From NCBI GenBank assembly GCA_019416685.1, contig DXWV01000098.1, positions 1 through 44,754 of the forward strand: 44,754 nucleotides of DNA, in the 5' to 3' direction. The stretch comes from Bacteroides sp. (GTDB lineage: Bacteria; Bacteroidota; Bacteroidia; Bacteroidales; Bacteroidaceae). Below, piece by piece: positions 33,001 through 41,734 of this stretch. Positions within the stretch are counted from its first letter, which is position 1. Each line of letters opens with the position of its first letter. Both the position numbers and the translations under genes were made by a program. Under the pieces are notes generated by a model that saw nothing but the letters and a program-made list of their open reading frames with translations, ran no database searches and was not told the origin of the DNA.

Positions 33001-33560
33001 GACGTTTCCAGTTGTTGGGGCATCCGGACAACATTATTGATGATGCCGATATGGAATTAATAGGAACCAGTGATCCGGGCTGGCTGGCAGGAATGACGAA
33101 TACTTTCAAGTATAAAGACTTTGATCTTAGTTTCCACCTCAATGGGATGTTTGACCGTATCATGGAAGATCCTACCGCAATGGAATATGGAATTTCCGGT
33201 GACGGTATTGCACGGTATGGCTTAAATGCTCTCCGATCGGTTAAAGATCGCTGGACTTGGGACAATCCGTCTACAACCAACCCCAGTACATTTCAGGGAT
33301 GGGAAAATACGTATAGTTCCGGTGATTTCTATTACCAGAAAGCATGGTTTATCCGTATGCAGAACATTACTTTAGGATATACATTGCCCAAACACTTGTT
33401 GGCAAAAACTAAAGTGATTTCCAACCTTCGCGTACATGCCAGTATAAACAATGCCTTTATTATCACTCCTTATGACGGCTTGGATCCTGAAACGGACTAC
33501 TATACCGCTTCATATCCTAATGCGAGAACATTCAGCTTCGGAGTTGATATTTCATTCTGA
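30084..33560 (+). CDS. SusC-like TonB-dependent transporter with N-terminal STN signalling domain
   Basis: The 1158-residue outer-membrane transporter has a signal region (about 1-37), then an STN domain (about 38-115: ITLDLTNQPFSTFIKQVEQQ), a CarboxypepD_reg domain (about 128-215), the SusC TonB-box/plug start DDVVVVGYGTVKKRDLTGAI and plug strand DPLYIVDGFPI, and a long barrel ending in TFSFGVDISF. STN domains signal to FecR anti-sigma proteins, and such a protein is encoded at 40729. It imports the oligosaccharide with the SusD-like lipoprotein 26 bases downstream. It has the leading position in a five-gene operon. Confidence 0.95.
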   Translation: MKRARKGHLMTASLIRRLCLSFLLLFGGWASLPMYAQKAITLDLTNQPFSTFIKQVEQQTDYKFFFEEQSVDVNRLVNVRVQNQDVRVVLNKVLSGTNITYTIANKKILLKKQENQKLQKGKALPKEIIGSVVGEDGAQLIGVSIQVKGKAVGTITNGDGNYRLVLPDNSDAIVVTYVGYIPQEISLKNNNWQRIVLKEDINMLDDVVVVGYGTVKKRDLTGAISTIKADEMGLAGISSIGHALEGKAAGLYVRQNSAQPGGGLDILVRGAGSINANNDPLYIVDGFPIAKLDQIASSDRKMDPGTQGVLNFLNPNDVESIEVLKDASATSIYGARAANGVVIITTKRGKEGKTKVSYSYNYSYQKYSDTYDLLSLPEWMEEKNKTSWELWVWNNKVAPWGTKTLEEALMSPVNGIRYNRPYTEQEIANAGAGTDWLDLVTRNGLIQEHNINLQGGNKGTQYMLSFNYFNHEGIICNSGMTRYTMKANIDQEFLNIFKAGLNLTMTRIINDNTQLGSDKWENSGLIRSAVEMGPQIQAYDPETGKYPTNPLVGTRPNPYSLLNNVDRGNTDRVLGNIFIEARPLDGLTLRVNAGIDRAAQSRKTYQPKSTLNGYNLQGVASVYGMDNNQYLLEATATYLKTFAKIHKINLLAGTSYEQFNYEGVNAGNNNFLTDGFIYNNLGAGGGNKIVGSGSSENKMLSYFFRANYILKDRYLLTATLRSDGASVFARNHKWGYFPSVALGWTISEEHFMAKASDWLSMLKLRLSWGQTGNADISTNAFASYYAQEAYNKEDKSKQIGVFQGRLENPDLKWETTTEWNAGLDFGFFNGRISGSVEYYYKVISDLLNYKPLNSYQTITQVIANIGKTKSTGIEVTLNTKNIVTKDFFWSTDLTFTKYKDRWKERTPDWKPGVYEKYDAPIRAIYSRRADHILQIGEKVPDAQPLLLPGQLVIKDINGYVRDANGDPVVDENGRFQLLGHPDNIIDDADMELIGTSDPGWLAGMTNTFKYKDFDLSFHLNGMFDRIMEDPTAMEYGISGDGIARYGLNALRSVKDRWTWDNPSTTNPSTFQGWENTYSSGDFYYQKAWFIRMQNITLGYTLPKHLLAKTKVISNLRVHASINNAFIITPYDGLDPETDYYTASYPNARTFSFGVDISF

Positions 33561-33586
33561 TATTTTTAACGCTAAAATCAAGTATA

Positions 33587-35128
33587 ATGAAACGATACAT
33601 TAAAACATATCTGGCAGCCATCGTATTTATAGGTACCTGCCTGAGTAGCTGTATTGATCTTGATCCTGTAGATTATTCCGAGATCAATCCTTCAAACTTT
33701 CCCAAAAGCGAGGAAGACCTGAAAGCCCTGGTTCTTTCCTGTTATTATCCACTTCGTGGTAACTGGTGGGATGGAATACATTCTCCTTCTGAACGGGGAG
33801 TGGTGTTTGTTAATGATGCAACCACTGAAATTCTGACCCAAACATGGGGGCCGGCATACGACTGTTCGTTACTCAATTTCTTTCCGGAAACCGAAGGCGT
33901 GACTTTCTTTTATTATGAAAATAAAGAACCTTACGGATATGCCAATAAAATTAGTCGCTGTACGCTCGTGCTGGATTACATTGAAAAAAGTTCATTATCA
34001 GATGATTTGAAAGCCCGTTATAGTGCAGAAGTCAGATGTGCACGTGGTATGCTTTCTTATATTTTATTTGATATGTATGGACCTCTGGTTGTGGCTCCGA
34101 TTGAGGTTTTACTAAATCCTCTGGAAGAAGTTCCTCTGCCACGACTGTCACATGGAGAAATGGTGAAGTTCATTGAAGATGATCTTATGTTTGCTTCTGA
34201 ACACCTTCCTTATCCGGGAGCTACGGAGTATGGTAAATTCAGCAGAGGGCTGGCTAAAATGTTGCTTATCCGTCTCTATTTGCATGAAACGGTGAATAAC
34301 AAAGATTACTATACTAAGGTAGAAACTTTAGCTCGCGAACTAATGGACTCCAAATATGGATACCGACTAATGAGTGACTATCCTGCTATGTTTGAACTTG
34401 GTGGACAAGGGAGTGCCAATAAAGAGATTATTTGGGCTATCCCTTCTTCTGGCGAAGGTCCGAGCATGAATCAATGGCATATGGGAGCACTTCCTACTGA
34501 TTTTAACCAAAATGGTATGGGAGCCGGTTGGGGTATATGTACCAGCACTTGGTGGTTCTACGATACATTTGAGGCTGCTGATAGCCGAAAGACTTATTTA
34601 CTCAGCCATTACACAAATGCAGCCGGAGAAGTAGTGGATCGTAATACTCCCGGCTCACCTTTGGCAACAGGTCCTATTCCGTTGAAGATCGGATATGATC
34701 CTGCGGTATTAGGTTCGGGTGGCTATTCTGATATTGATGTGATCATTTATCGTTATGCAGATGTGTACCTTTCATTGGCAGAAGCACTTGTTATGAAACC
34801 GGAAGCAACTTCAAAAGATTACACCGAAGCTTTGGGGTATGTCAACAAAATACGTGAACGCGCTAAACTGAAAGCTCTGAAATTGGAGGATGTCAATACT
34901 CAGGAGAAGTTTATCGATCTGATTCTGACAGAAAGAAGCCATGAATTCTGGTGTGAGAATGGTCAATACCGTGCAGACTTAATCCGTCATGACAAGTTTG
35001 TACAGCGTGCTATTGACGTAGCTCAAACCCCTTATGCGAATAAATATAAAGAATTATATCCGTTGCCTCTTTCTGTCATAACAGACGGTAAAGGACAAGT
35101 AAAACAAAATCCAGGTTATGATAAATAG
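33587..35128 (+). CDS. SusD-like glycan-binding lipoprotein
   Basis: The 513-residue protein has a lipoprotein signal (lipobox CLSSC, Cys22) and the SusD/RagB layout: N-terminal TPR-type helices (SEEDLKALVLSCYYPLRGNW), CARGMLSYILFDMYGP, and the C-terminal YRYADVYLSLAEAL ... YVNKIRERAKL ... ILTERSHEFWCENGQYRADL. It caps the SusC barrel at the cell surface and binds the substrate glycan. Its stop overlaps the possible earliest start of the DUF4832 gene (35118). Confidence 0.95.
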   Translation: MKRYIKTYLAAIVFIGTCLSSCIDLDPVDYSEINPSNFPKSEEDLKALVLSCYYPLRGNWWDGIHSPSERGVVFVNDATTEILTQTWGPAYDCSLLNFFPETEGVTFFYYENKEPYGYANKISRCTLVLDYIEKSSLSDDLKARYSAEVRCARGMLSYILFDMYGPLVVAPIEVLLNPLEEVPLPRLSHGEMVKFIEDDLMFASEHLPYPGATEYGKFSRGLAKMLLIRLYLHETVNNKDYYTKVETLARELMDSKYGYRLMSDYPAMFELGGQGSANKEIIWAIPSSGEGPSMNQWHMGALPTDFNQNGMGAGWGICTSTWWFYDTFEAADSRKTYLLSHYTNAAGEVVDRNTPGSPLATGPIPLKIGYDPAVLGSGGYSDIDVIIYRYADVYLSLAEALVMKPEATSKDYTEALGYVNKIRERAKLKALKLEDVNTQEKFIDLILTERSHEFWCENGQYRADLIRHDKFVQRAIDVAQTPYANKYKELYPLPLSVITDGKGQVKQNPGYDK

Positions 35129-35129
35129 A

Positions 35130-36578
35130 ATGTTTAAAAGAAGTAGTTTAATGGCCTTATTACTTTTCTTGTTTATTTTGGGTATTACGGCATGTGGTGG
35201 TGATAATCAGTCGAATGCTGACGATGAGGGTTCTAATGAAACGGTAATTGGCCCGATAAAAACGGTGAATTATATCTCAACGAATGACCTGTTCCCTAAC
35301 CCTGAACGTGGTTTCTACAAATACACAGACAGCAAGGGCACACCTGCACTTTCGGAACAAACATTGCGTAGTTACCGGCAAAAGCAGATTTCCCTTATCT
35401 ATCGTCTTTATTATCTAAAAGATTTCAAGAATGCACCGATCAGCGATGCATTCCTCTCACAGATTAAACAAGACATGGGGGTAGCCCGTAAGGCAGGTAT
35501 AAAAATGATTCTGCGTTTTGCTTATTCTCTGGCTATGGATGAACCGGATGCACCGCTCTCGGTGATCCTGCAACATCTGGATCAGATCAAACCTATACTT
35601 CAGGAAGATAAAGATGTGATTGCTGTATTACAGGCGGGTTTTATCGGTTCATGGGGAGAATGGTACTATACAACCAATAATCTGAATAATGATGCAGCCC
35701 GTAAAGCGATACTGGATAAAATTTTGGAAGTTTTGCCGACAGACCGTGCCGTACAAGTGAGGACACCCAATTACAAACGCAATTATATAGGAGTGAAGAC
35801 CGCTATCAAAGCAGAGGATGCATTCAGTGGCAAAGTTGCTGCCCGAATAGGACATCATAACGATTGTTTCATGGCCAGTGTTGATGATTATGGTACTTAT
35901 ACAGACGTAGCCGTTGATAAAAGTTATTTGAATGCGGAGGGACTTTATCTGCCGATAGGTGGAGAAACTTGTCCGCCAGAAGGGGTAGATCCGGCTGATT
36001 GTGACAAGGCACAAGCAGAAATGCGTAATCTTCGCTGGTCTTATCTGAATGAAGATTATTACAAAGGGGTAAACGATACCTGGATCACAGGTGGATGTAT
36101 GGATAGGATTATCCGCGAAATGGGGTATAGGATTGTTTTGCAAAAAGGGGAGTTTTCAGAAAAACACGCTCCGGGTAGTGAGCTTTATGCAGCTATCACA
36201 TTGCAGAATTTAGGCTATGCTCCTCCGTTTAATGCGAGAAAAGTTGAATTGATTTTGCGTTCAAAAGATGGAAAGACTACTTATGTAGCTTCGTTGCCGG
36301 ATGATCCACGGAAATGGCAGCCCTATAAAGTGGCGACTATAAGTGCAAAGGTAGCATTACCTGCTAATTTGGCGATAGGGGATTACAAATTGTATTTGTA
36401 TCTGCCGGATCCGGTAAGTACTATACATGACCGACCGGAATATGCCATTCGATTGGGTAATAAAGATTGTTGGGAAGCAACAACCGGGTACAATGACTTG
36501 GGTATAGACGTTCAGGTAGGTGCGTCTTCAGATTTGCCCGTGAGTCAATCATCCATTAAATTTACTTTAAAGAAATAA
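35130..36578 (+). CDS. DUF4874/DUF4832 lipoprotein, possible surface glycan-acting enzyme
   Basis: The protein of about 482 residues has a lipoprotein signal (LLFLFILGITAC, then GG). It reads like a TIM-barrel hydrolase in its first half (NPERGFYKYTDSKG, IKMILRFAYS, VLQAGFIGSWGEWYY, matching DUF4874) and has a beta-rich DUF4832 domain after about residue 200, ending with an Ig-like region (GYAPPFNARKVELILRSKDG). The acidic residues in GSWGEWY could be catalytic, but no activity is assigned to the family as far as I know. The start could also be ATG 35118, inside the susD stop; I chose 35130 for the better signal peptide. It lies 3 bases before the acetyltransferase gene. Confidence 0.8.
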   Translation: MFKRSSLMALLLFLFILGITACGGDNQSNADDEGSNETVIGPIKTVNYISTNDLFPNPERGFYKYTDSKGTPALSEQTLRSYRQKQISLIYRLYYLKDFKNAPISDAFLSQIKQDMGVARKAGIKMILRFAYSLAMDEPDAPLSVILQHLDQIKPILQEDKDVIAVLQAGFIGSWGEWYYTTNNLNNDAARKAILDKILEVLPTDRAVQVRTPNYKRNYIGVKTAIKAEDAFSGKVAARIGHHNDCFMASVDDYGTYTDVAVDKSYLNAEGLYLPIGGETCPPEGVDPADCDKAQAEMRNLRWSYLNEDYYKGVNDTWITGGCMDRIIREMGYRIVLQKGEFSEKHAPGSELYAAITLQNLGYAPPFNARKVELILRSKDGKTTYVASLPDDPRKWQPYKVATISAKVALPANLAIGDYKLYLYLPDPVSTIHDRPEYAIRLGNKDCWEATTGYNDLGIDVQVGASSDLPVSQSSIKFTLKK

Positions 36579-36581
36579 CCT

Positions 36582-37703
36582 ATGGCAACTGCTAATAAAC
36601 GTTTGGCTTCCTTGGACCTGTTAAGGGGCTTTGACCTGTTCTGCTTGTTGATGCTTCAACCCATTCTTATGACCTGGCTGGAAATAGAGAATAATCCGTC
36701 ATTGGATCCTATTACCAACCAATTCACTCATGTAGAATGGCGGGGAGTTGCATTCTGGGATTTGATAATGCCACTGTTCATGTTCATGTCCGGTATCACC
36801 ATTCCGTTTGCTATGTCAAAATACAAACAAGGCGAAAAAATAGATCGTTATTTCTATTTCCGGCTTTTTAAGCGATTCATTGTTTTGTTCTTTTTAGGCT
36901 GGGTGGTACAAGGTAATTTATTAGCATTAGACATCAGGCAATTTCACATTTTTGCAAATACACTTCAGGCGATTGCTGTAGGGTATGTGGTAGCGGCTTT
37001 GTTTTACGTATGGTGCTCATTTCGCACACAAATTGGTTTTACGGTTTTATGCTTCATAGCTTATTTATTGATTTTTGCTACAGTAGGTAACATGAATTAT
37101 GAACCGGGAACTAATATTGCAGAGGAGATAGACCGTTGTGTGTTGGGCTCTTTGCGTGATGGAGTTACCTGGACAAACGGAACATGGAGCTTCGATTCGT
37201 CTTACCACTACACATGGATATTAAGTAGTTTGAACTTCATAGTCACTGTAATGCTCGGCAGCTTTGCCGGTCATATCCTCCGGCTTCGGAAAGAGCCTGT
37301 TCAACGTTTGAAAGTGCTACTGCTGACGGGTGGCTTCCTTGTGGCCACAGCCTTGTTGATGGATCCCTTTTTCCCAATTATCAAACACATATGGAGCAGT
37401 TCGATGACCCTCTTTTATGGCGGTGTATGCTTCTTGCTCATGGGTATCTTTTATTACTTGATTGATATAAAAGGATGGAAGTCGGGAGCAATAGGTTGGC
37501 TCAATTATTATGGAATGAATTCCATAGCTGCATACTGTTTATTTGAAGTTGTGAACTTTCGCAGTATATCAGACTCTCTGTTTTTCGGGCTGGAACAATG
37601 GCTCGGAGTGTATTATCCTTTGGTTGGCATTTGCTTTCAATCAGTTATTGTACTGTTGATTGTCAAGTGGATGTATGACCACAAAATATTCCTTAAAGCT
37701 TAA
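36582..37703 (+). CDS. Heparan-alpha-glucosaminide N-acetyltransferase-like membrane protein (DUF5009)
   Basis: The 373-residue polytopic protein starts KRLASLDLLRGFDLFCLLML and has PLFMFMSGITIPFAMSKY and GWLNYYGMNSIAAYCLFEVV, the pattern of HGSNAT-like/NagX acyltransferases in Bacteroidetes. About ten membrane helices are visible. The human relative moves an acetyl group across a membrane onto a glucosamine end. Here it could acetylate an amino sugar released by the locus in the periplasm, but this is inference. It lies in the middle of the sus-type operon. Confidence 0.85.
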   Translation: MATANKRLASLDLLRGFDLFCLLMLQPILMTWLEIENNPSLDPITNQFTHVEWRGVAFWDLIMPLFMFMSGITIPFAMSKYKQGEKIDRYFYFRLFKRFIVLFFLGWVVQGNLLALDIRQFHIFANTLQAIAVGYVVAALFYVWCSFRTQIGFTVLCFIAYLLIFATVGNMNYEPGTNIAEEIDRCVLGSLRDGVTWTNGTWSFDSSYHYTWILSSLNFIVTVMLGSFAGHILRLRKEPVQRLKVLLLTGGFLVATALLMDPFFPIIKHIWSSSMTLFYGGVCFLLMGIFYYLIDIKGWKSGAIGWLNYYGMNSIAAYCLFEVVNFRSISDSLFFGLEQWLGVYYPLVGICFQSVIVLLIVKWMYDHKIFLKA

Positions 37704-37722
37704 CCCTTTAAAAAACAAGATT

Positions 37723-39489
37723 ATGTCCTTAAAAAGATTTTTTATATTACTATCAGGTATTCTACCGTTACTTTTTTGCGGTTGTGATGACGATGAACCT
37801 GCAAATGCAGGTAACGCCCCCAAGCCGGAGATGAACATTATTGTATCTCCTCAAAGTGGACTTTTCTATGGAGATAAGGTCTCCGTAACGGGTACATTAA
37901 CAGACGAAAAGAATCTTAAAATGTATACTATTCTTTTGAAAGACGGAAATGATACAGAACTCTATCGCAAAGAGCAGATGTTGCTGGGACAGAGTTTTCA
38001 AATGAATGAAACATTCTCTATCCCTCTTCCGAAAAATGCAGAAGAAGGAACTTTTAAAGTGGAGGTGATTCTGGAAAATAGCCGGAATGGAGAGGCGGTA
38101 CAAAGTTTTGATTTAACATCCTTACAAGTACCAACCTTCAACAGGTTGTACCTCTTGTTGGGCAATAAGTCTGTTGTCGAATTATATCCGAACGGAGATG
38201 TATTTGAAGCTGATGAGACTTTTCCTGCCAATATAAAAGGTATTATTTCTCCAACTCCGACCAATACAGGATTATATTGGGGAACCGTCAATGGAGAGAT
38301 TCAGACAATGGCTAAAGACTCCATTGTTATTGGTGGCGATATTGAAGCCTCTTGCAAAATCACATTCAATCCTAAAACTTTTGAATTGACTTTTGGAGAA
38401 AGACATGGTTGGACGTCTCTTCCATCTATAGATAGTTATTATATTCTCGGTACTATTTCCGGTCACTGGCAAGATGGAGAAATAAAAGAAGAGAAAGCGA
38501 AGATGCGTATGCAAGGATATGAAAGCGGTGATTTACGTTACTATACCTGGTTCCCACCCGAAGGAGATAATGTAGAAACAGGAATGTGGGGGGCTATTGC
38601 AGCAGGAACCTTCCAGTTGAAGAAGGCCGGAGAAGATTCATTTATATTATGGAACGGTACTCAGCTCACAACAGGTTCGGCATATGATACAAGTAAGAGC
38701 TTCCCGGTTACTGCAGGTGGTGCTTTTGAAATCCGTGTATATTTTGAAGGAGATGAATGTACCAAAGTTTCTGTTATAGGTAGTGAACGTACTCTTGAAT
38801 TTGCAAATGAACAAGTGAAGGCAAATGGTGTAACTCTGGGCAATGGAATTGATTTTGCCGGTACTCAATTGCAATTAAAGAGTGGCACAAGCTATATCTA
38901 TGAAGGTGAAGTTGAATTAACACAAGGAGAGGCGATTACTTCCAATACTGTAGATTTATCGCTCTGCACTCCAAATAAAGATTTGTTCGCGGGTAGTGGT
39001 AACGCAAATTGGACTTTGACAAGCTCTACCGGCAAATATTTTATTCAGATAGATGCTTTCAGTGGTAGCTTTTATGCCCGTCCGGCAAGTGGATATCCGG
39101 ATGCAATCTATATGTATGGATGGAGTTGGGCACATTCGCAAACGGGTACAGCCCAGAGTTGGCAGGCAGATAGCGCACTCCCGTTAGTACGCGTAGGAAA
39201 CAGTTTTGTTTACGAAGGTACATGTTACGTGTTCAGTTGGGGAGGAGATATAGCATTTATACTGACAAATCCTTCCGGTGAAACAAAAATAGAATTGCCG
39301 AACGCAAACTTCGATGCAAATTCTAATATACTAAACGGTAATGCAACTCATTTCACACTACCAACTGTTGAAGGATATTATAAGGTAAGTGTCGATTTGA
39401 AAGATGGAATTGCTATTTCGGATGGTAATCCTGCTACAGTTACTCCTAATGGTAGTGGTAATTTTACGCTGAGATACACGCTTCAATAG
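37723..39489 (+). CDS. SusE/SusF-like surface glycan-binding lipoprotein
   Basis: The protein of 588 residues has a lipoprotein signal (LLFCGC) and an Ig-like domain with a Gly/Pro-rich start (ISPQSG-like, GDKVSVTGTLTDEKN). Three starch-binding-like beta domains then seem to follow: YLLLGNKSVVELYPNGDVF, YYILGTISGHWQDGEIKEEK and IYMYGWSWAHSQTG. This is the SusE/SusF plan of surface-exposed binding modules that hold the glycan near SusCD. I use the ATG at 37723; the frame is open further upstream into the acetyltransferase gene, but the lipobox fixes the start. It is the last gene of the operon. Confidence 0.88.
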   Translation: MSLKRFFILLSGILPLLFCGCDDDEPANAGNAPKPEMNIIVSPQSGLFYGDKVSVTGTLTDEKNLKMYTILLKDGNDTELYRKEQMLLGQSFQMNETFSIPLPKNAEEGTFKVEVILENSRNGEAVQSFDLTSLQVPTFNRLYLLLGNKSVVELYPNGDVFEADETFPANIKGIISPTPTNTGLYWGTVNGEIQTMAKDSIVIGGDIEASCKITFNPKTFELTFGERHGWTSLPSIDSYYILGTISGHWQDGEIKEEKAKMRMQGYESGDLRYYTWFPPEGDNVETGMWGAIAAGTFQLKKAGEDSFILWNGTQLTTGSAYDTSKSFPVTAGGAFEIRVYFEGDECTKVSVIGSERTLEFANEQVKANGVTLGNGIDFAGTQLQLKSGTSYIYEGEVELTQGEAITSNTVDLSLCTPNKDLFAGSGNANWTLTSSTGKYFIQIDAFSGSFYARPASGYPDAIYMYGWSWAHSQTGTAQSWQADSALPLVRVGNSFVYEGTCYVFSWGGDIAFILTNPSGETKIELPNANFDANSNILNGNATHFTLPTVEGYYKVSVDLKDGIAISDGNPATVTPNGSGNFTLRYTLQ

Positions 39490-39519
39490 GTAGCTTAATT
39501 TTTGAATAACGTTACCAAT

Positions 39520-39550
39520 AAAGGTCCGCCGGAAACGACGGACCTTTTTA
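39520..39550. terminator. Intrinsic terminator between convergent operons
   Basis: AAAGGTCCG (39520-39528) pairs with CGGACCTTT (39539-39547) around a 10-base loop, with a short T run. It ends the sus-type operon and, with the A-rich left flank, may also act on the opposite strand. Confidence 0.85.
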
Positions 39551-39581
39551 ATTTCTGAAACAGTTCAGAATAAAGATTCTT

Positions 39582-40724
39582 TTATTCCGGAAAATAAATT
39601 GTTTTTCGCTCAGCAATTGAAACTTTTGACCAGGGAGAAACGGAAGTCCACAAAGCAAGATCGTTGAGAGTAGCCGGATAGACGAGTTTTCCTTGTAAAT
39701 CAGCTTCTAATACTTTCAACATAATATAATCCATGCCTTGATGATGCGCATCCTGTAATAGAGCATCTCTGCCCCACTGCTGCCAATATATACTTTCGTA
39801 ACGTTCGATGTAGGAGAGATCAGATTCCCAGGTTTCATCCGGGCTGACACCTTCCACATAGATACGACTATTATCTCCCTGCCATATACCTTTCGTCCCC
39901 TGTACCTCAAAATCCAAACTACGAGGACGAGGCAACGTGGTATCATGGATTAGCGAGATAAGAATTCCTTTTTCTGTTTCTATTTGAGTAGAGACAATAT
40001 CTCCCATCTTGATTTCTACATTTGTATTTCCACCCAAGTCTTTTATTCGTTGCAATAAACCAGCCGACTTAGAAGCGAGCGAGGTCAAAGATTTGAAGTG
40101 GTCCGTCCGATTGATACCAGCAATCATGCAAAGAGGAGCCAATCCATGTGTCGGATAAAGATCACCGTTTTCGCTCTGGTAGAATTTACTTCGCCATACA
40201 CTTTCTGTTTTACCGCGATGACCGATATTACCGGCATCATCTAACAATAAAGAGCGTAAGTCGTGCCGATATCCGCCACGCATGTATATAATTTCTCCAA
40301 ATACACCGGCATCTACCATATTGCATATAGCCAAAATATCGCGTCGGAAGAGCGTATTCTCTAAAGGAAAAACACGACAACTTTTTTGCTCTGCCATATC
40401 AATCAAGGGTTGATACTCGTCTAAATAAAGCCCGCCTTTTATCTCTAAAGCGACATGACACTGCCTTTCCACGCACTGTATTGCATGGTGAACATGACAC
40501 TGCCAGGGAGAGGTAATGAACACCAGCTCCGGTTTATGCCGGTCGAGCATATTTAAATAATCTTCTTCGCCATTGTTGTAGCAAATAATTTCGGGTATAT
40601 CGGTATTTTCAATATAGGGATCGGCAACTGCCATTACTTCAAAAAAAGGAGAGTTTTGTAGAAATTGCAGCAGTTGTTTTCCTCGGTATCCTGCACCTAT
40701 TAAAGTAGTCTTTATCTTTTTCAT
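39582..40724 (-). CDS. Cytoplasmic Gfo/Idh/MocA-fold protein, GH109-like
   Basis: The 380-residue protein has a Rossmann start (TTLIGAGYRGKQ) and the GH109-like signatures GDLYPTHGLAP (YPTH 190-193) and HHQGMDYIM, which in NAD-dependent GH109 glycosidases surround the sugar and cofactor. It lacks a signal peptide, unlike the GH109 at 42662, so it would act in the cytoplasm on imported sugars, as a glycosidase or a dehydrogenase. It is the third gene of the sigma-FecR operon (4-base gap to FecR), an unusual place for an enzyme. Confidence 0.8.
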   Translation of the reverse strand: MKKIKTTLIGAGYRGKQLLQFLQNSPFFEVMAVADPYIENTDIPEIICYNNGEEDYLNMLDRHKPELVFITSPWQCHVHHAIQCVERQCHVALEIKGGLYLDEYQPLIDMAEQKSCRVFPLENTLFRRDILAICNMVDAGVFGEIIYMRGGYRHDLRSLLLDDAGNIGHRGKTESVWRSKFYQSENGDLYPTHGLAPLCMIAGINRTDHFKSLTSLASKSAGLLQRIKDLGGNTNVEIKMGDIVSTQIETEKGILISLIHDTTLPRPRSLDFEVQGTKGIWQGDNSRIYVEGVSPDETWESDLSYIERYESIYWQQWGRDALLQDAHHQGMDYIMLKVLEADLQGKLVYPATLNDLALWTSVSPWSKVSIAERKTIYFPE

Positions 40725-40728
40725 ATGT

Positions 40729-41730
40729 CTATTTTCTCACTTTGACTATTTTTCGGTTTACATCAATATAGTAGGACATCTGCGGAGTAATACTGTCCAA
40801 TGCCGCAAGAAATTCGTTCAGACTTTCGTCGCGAAGTGTAGCCTTATAACTCATTTTCTGTAATTCCGGAGCTACCTCAAACTTATATCCGAAATGTCTT
40901 GAAAGCTCTTCTTTCTTTTCCTCCAGCGTGTGCCCTTCAAAGATAATCTCTTTGCGTTCCCAGGCATAGACATGTTTTAGCGAACGTTGTTCTATCCGAT
41001 AGGTTCCGGCTTGGTTGTCATATACAAAACTTTCTCCCGGCTGAAGAAACATATTCTTATCACTGCCCGCTATGCCAATCTCTACCTTACCATGTTTCAA
41101 TGTAACAACTCCTTCCGGATCATTTCCATATGCCATTACATTAAAATTTGTGCCTAATACGTGAACACAATAGTTATGGGTGTGCACATGAAAAGGCTTA
41201 TTTTCTTTGTGTACTACATCAAAGATTGCCTCACCTTCCAAACGTACATTGCGCGTATTATTCCAGCCTTCCAGAGAATAGCTCAGTTTGGAGCAAGCAT
41301 TCAGAAGTACTGTTGTTCCGTCCGGCAATACGGTTTTTGCTTGTTGCCCTACTTCTGTCTCTAAAGTCACCAGCCCTTGTGGCATATTCAATCCTGTGTA
41401 AATCGTTCCGGCTATCCAGCCGCTTAGAATACACAACAGAATGATAGCTGCAGAGAACCAAACATGTTTCAAGGATAAATACTTGCCGGAAGGGGCTGAT
41501 TTTGGAGCAAGGCCGGTTCTTTCTGAGAATTTCTTCCACTCATGTTCAGTATCGGCTTCTTTCTTATCTTTTTCATAATTTAGATACAGATAAGAATCTT
41601 TCAATGAAAAAAGAAACTTCTGGTTCTCTTTGTTATCACGCAACCAAGCTACTAACTGGCGTGTCTCATCCTCAGTAAGTTCATTCTTCAGATATTTCAT
41701 AAAATAATCTTCATTGACACTAATCATCAC
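40729..41730 (-). CDS. FecR-family anti-sigma factor
   Basis: The 333-residue protein has an N-terminal cytoplasmic helical region (EDYFMKYLKNELTEDETRQL), one membrane helix (about 89-111), a FecR domain (TVLPDGTTVLLNACSKLSYS, FHVHTHNYCVHVLGTNFNVM) and a C-terminal DUF4974/STN-like end (ERKEIIFEGHTLEEKKEELS). It receives the signal from the STN domain of the SusC-like transporter and controls the sigma factor encoded just upstream (4-base gap). Together they should make the PUL respond to its glycan. Confidence 0.93.
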   Translation of the reverse strand: MMISVNEDYFMKYLKNELTEDETRQLVAWLRDNKENQKFLFSLKDSYLYLNYEKDKKEADTEHEWKKFSERTGLAPKSAPSGKYLSLKHVWFSAAIILLCILSGWIAGTIYTGLNMPQGLVTLETEVGQQAKTVLPDGTTVLLNACSKLSYSLEGWNNTRNVRLEGEAIFDVVHKENKPFHVHTHNYCVHVLGTNFNVMAYGNDPEGVVTLKHGKVEIGIAGSDKNMFLQPGESFVYDNQAGTYRIEQRSLKHVYAWERKEIIFEGHTLEEKKEELSRHFGYKFEVAPELQKMSYKATLRDESLNEFLAALDSITPQMSYYIDVNRKIVKVRK

Positions 41731-41734
41731 AGTA

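Noticed and set aside
35649..36143. 164-codon minus-strand frame inside the DUF4832 gene
   Set aside because: Antisense to a well-supported gene with signal peptide and family motifs; no independent evidence.
37660..37722. Upstream extension of the SusE/F-like protein into the acetyltransferase gene
   Set aside because: It would precede the lipoprotein signal and destroy its position; the ATG at 37723 gives a normal lipoprotein leader.
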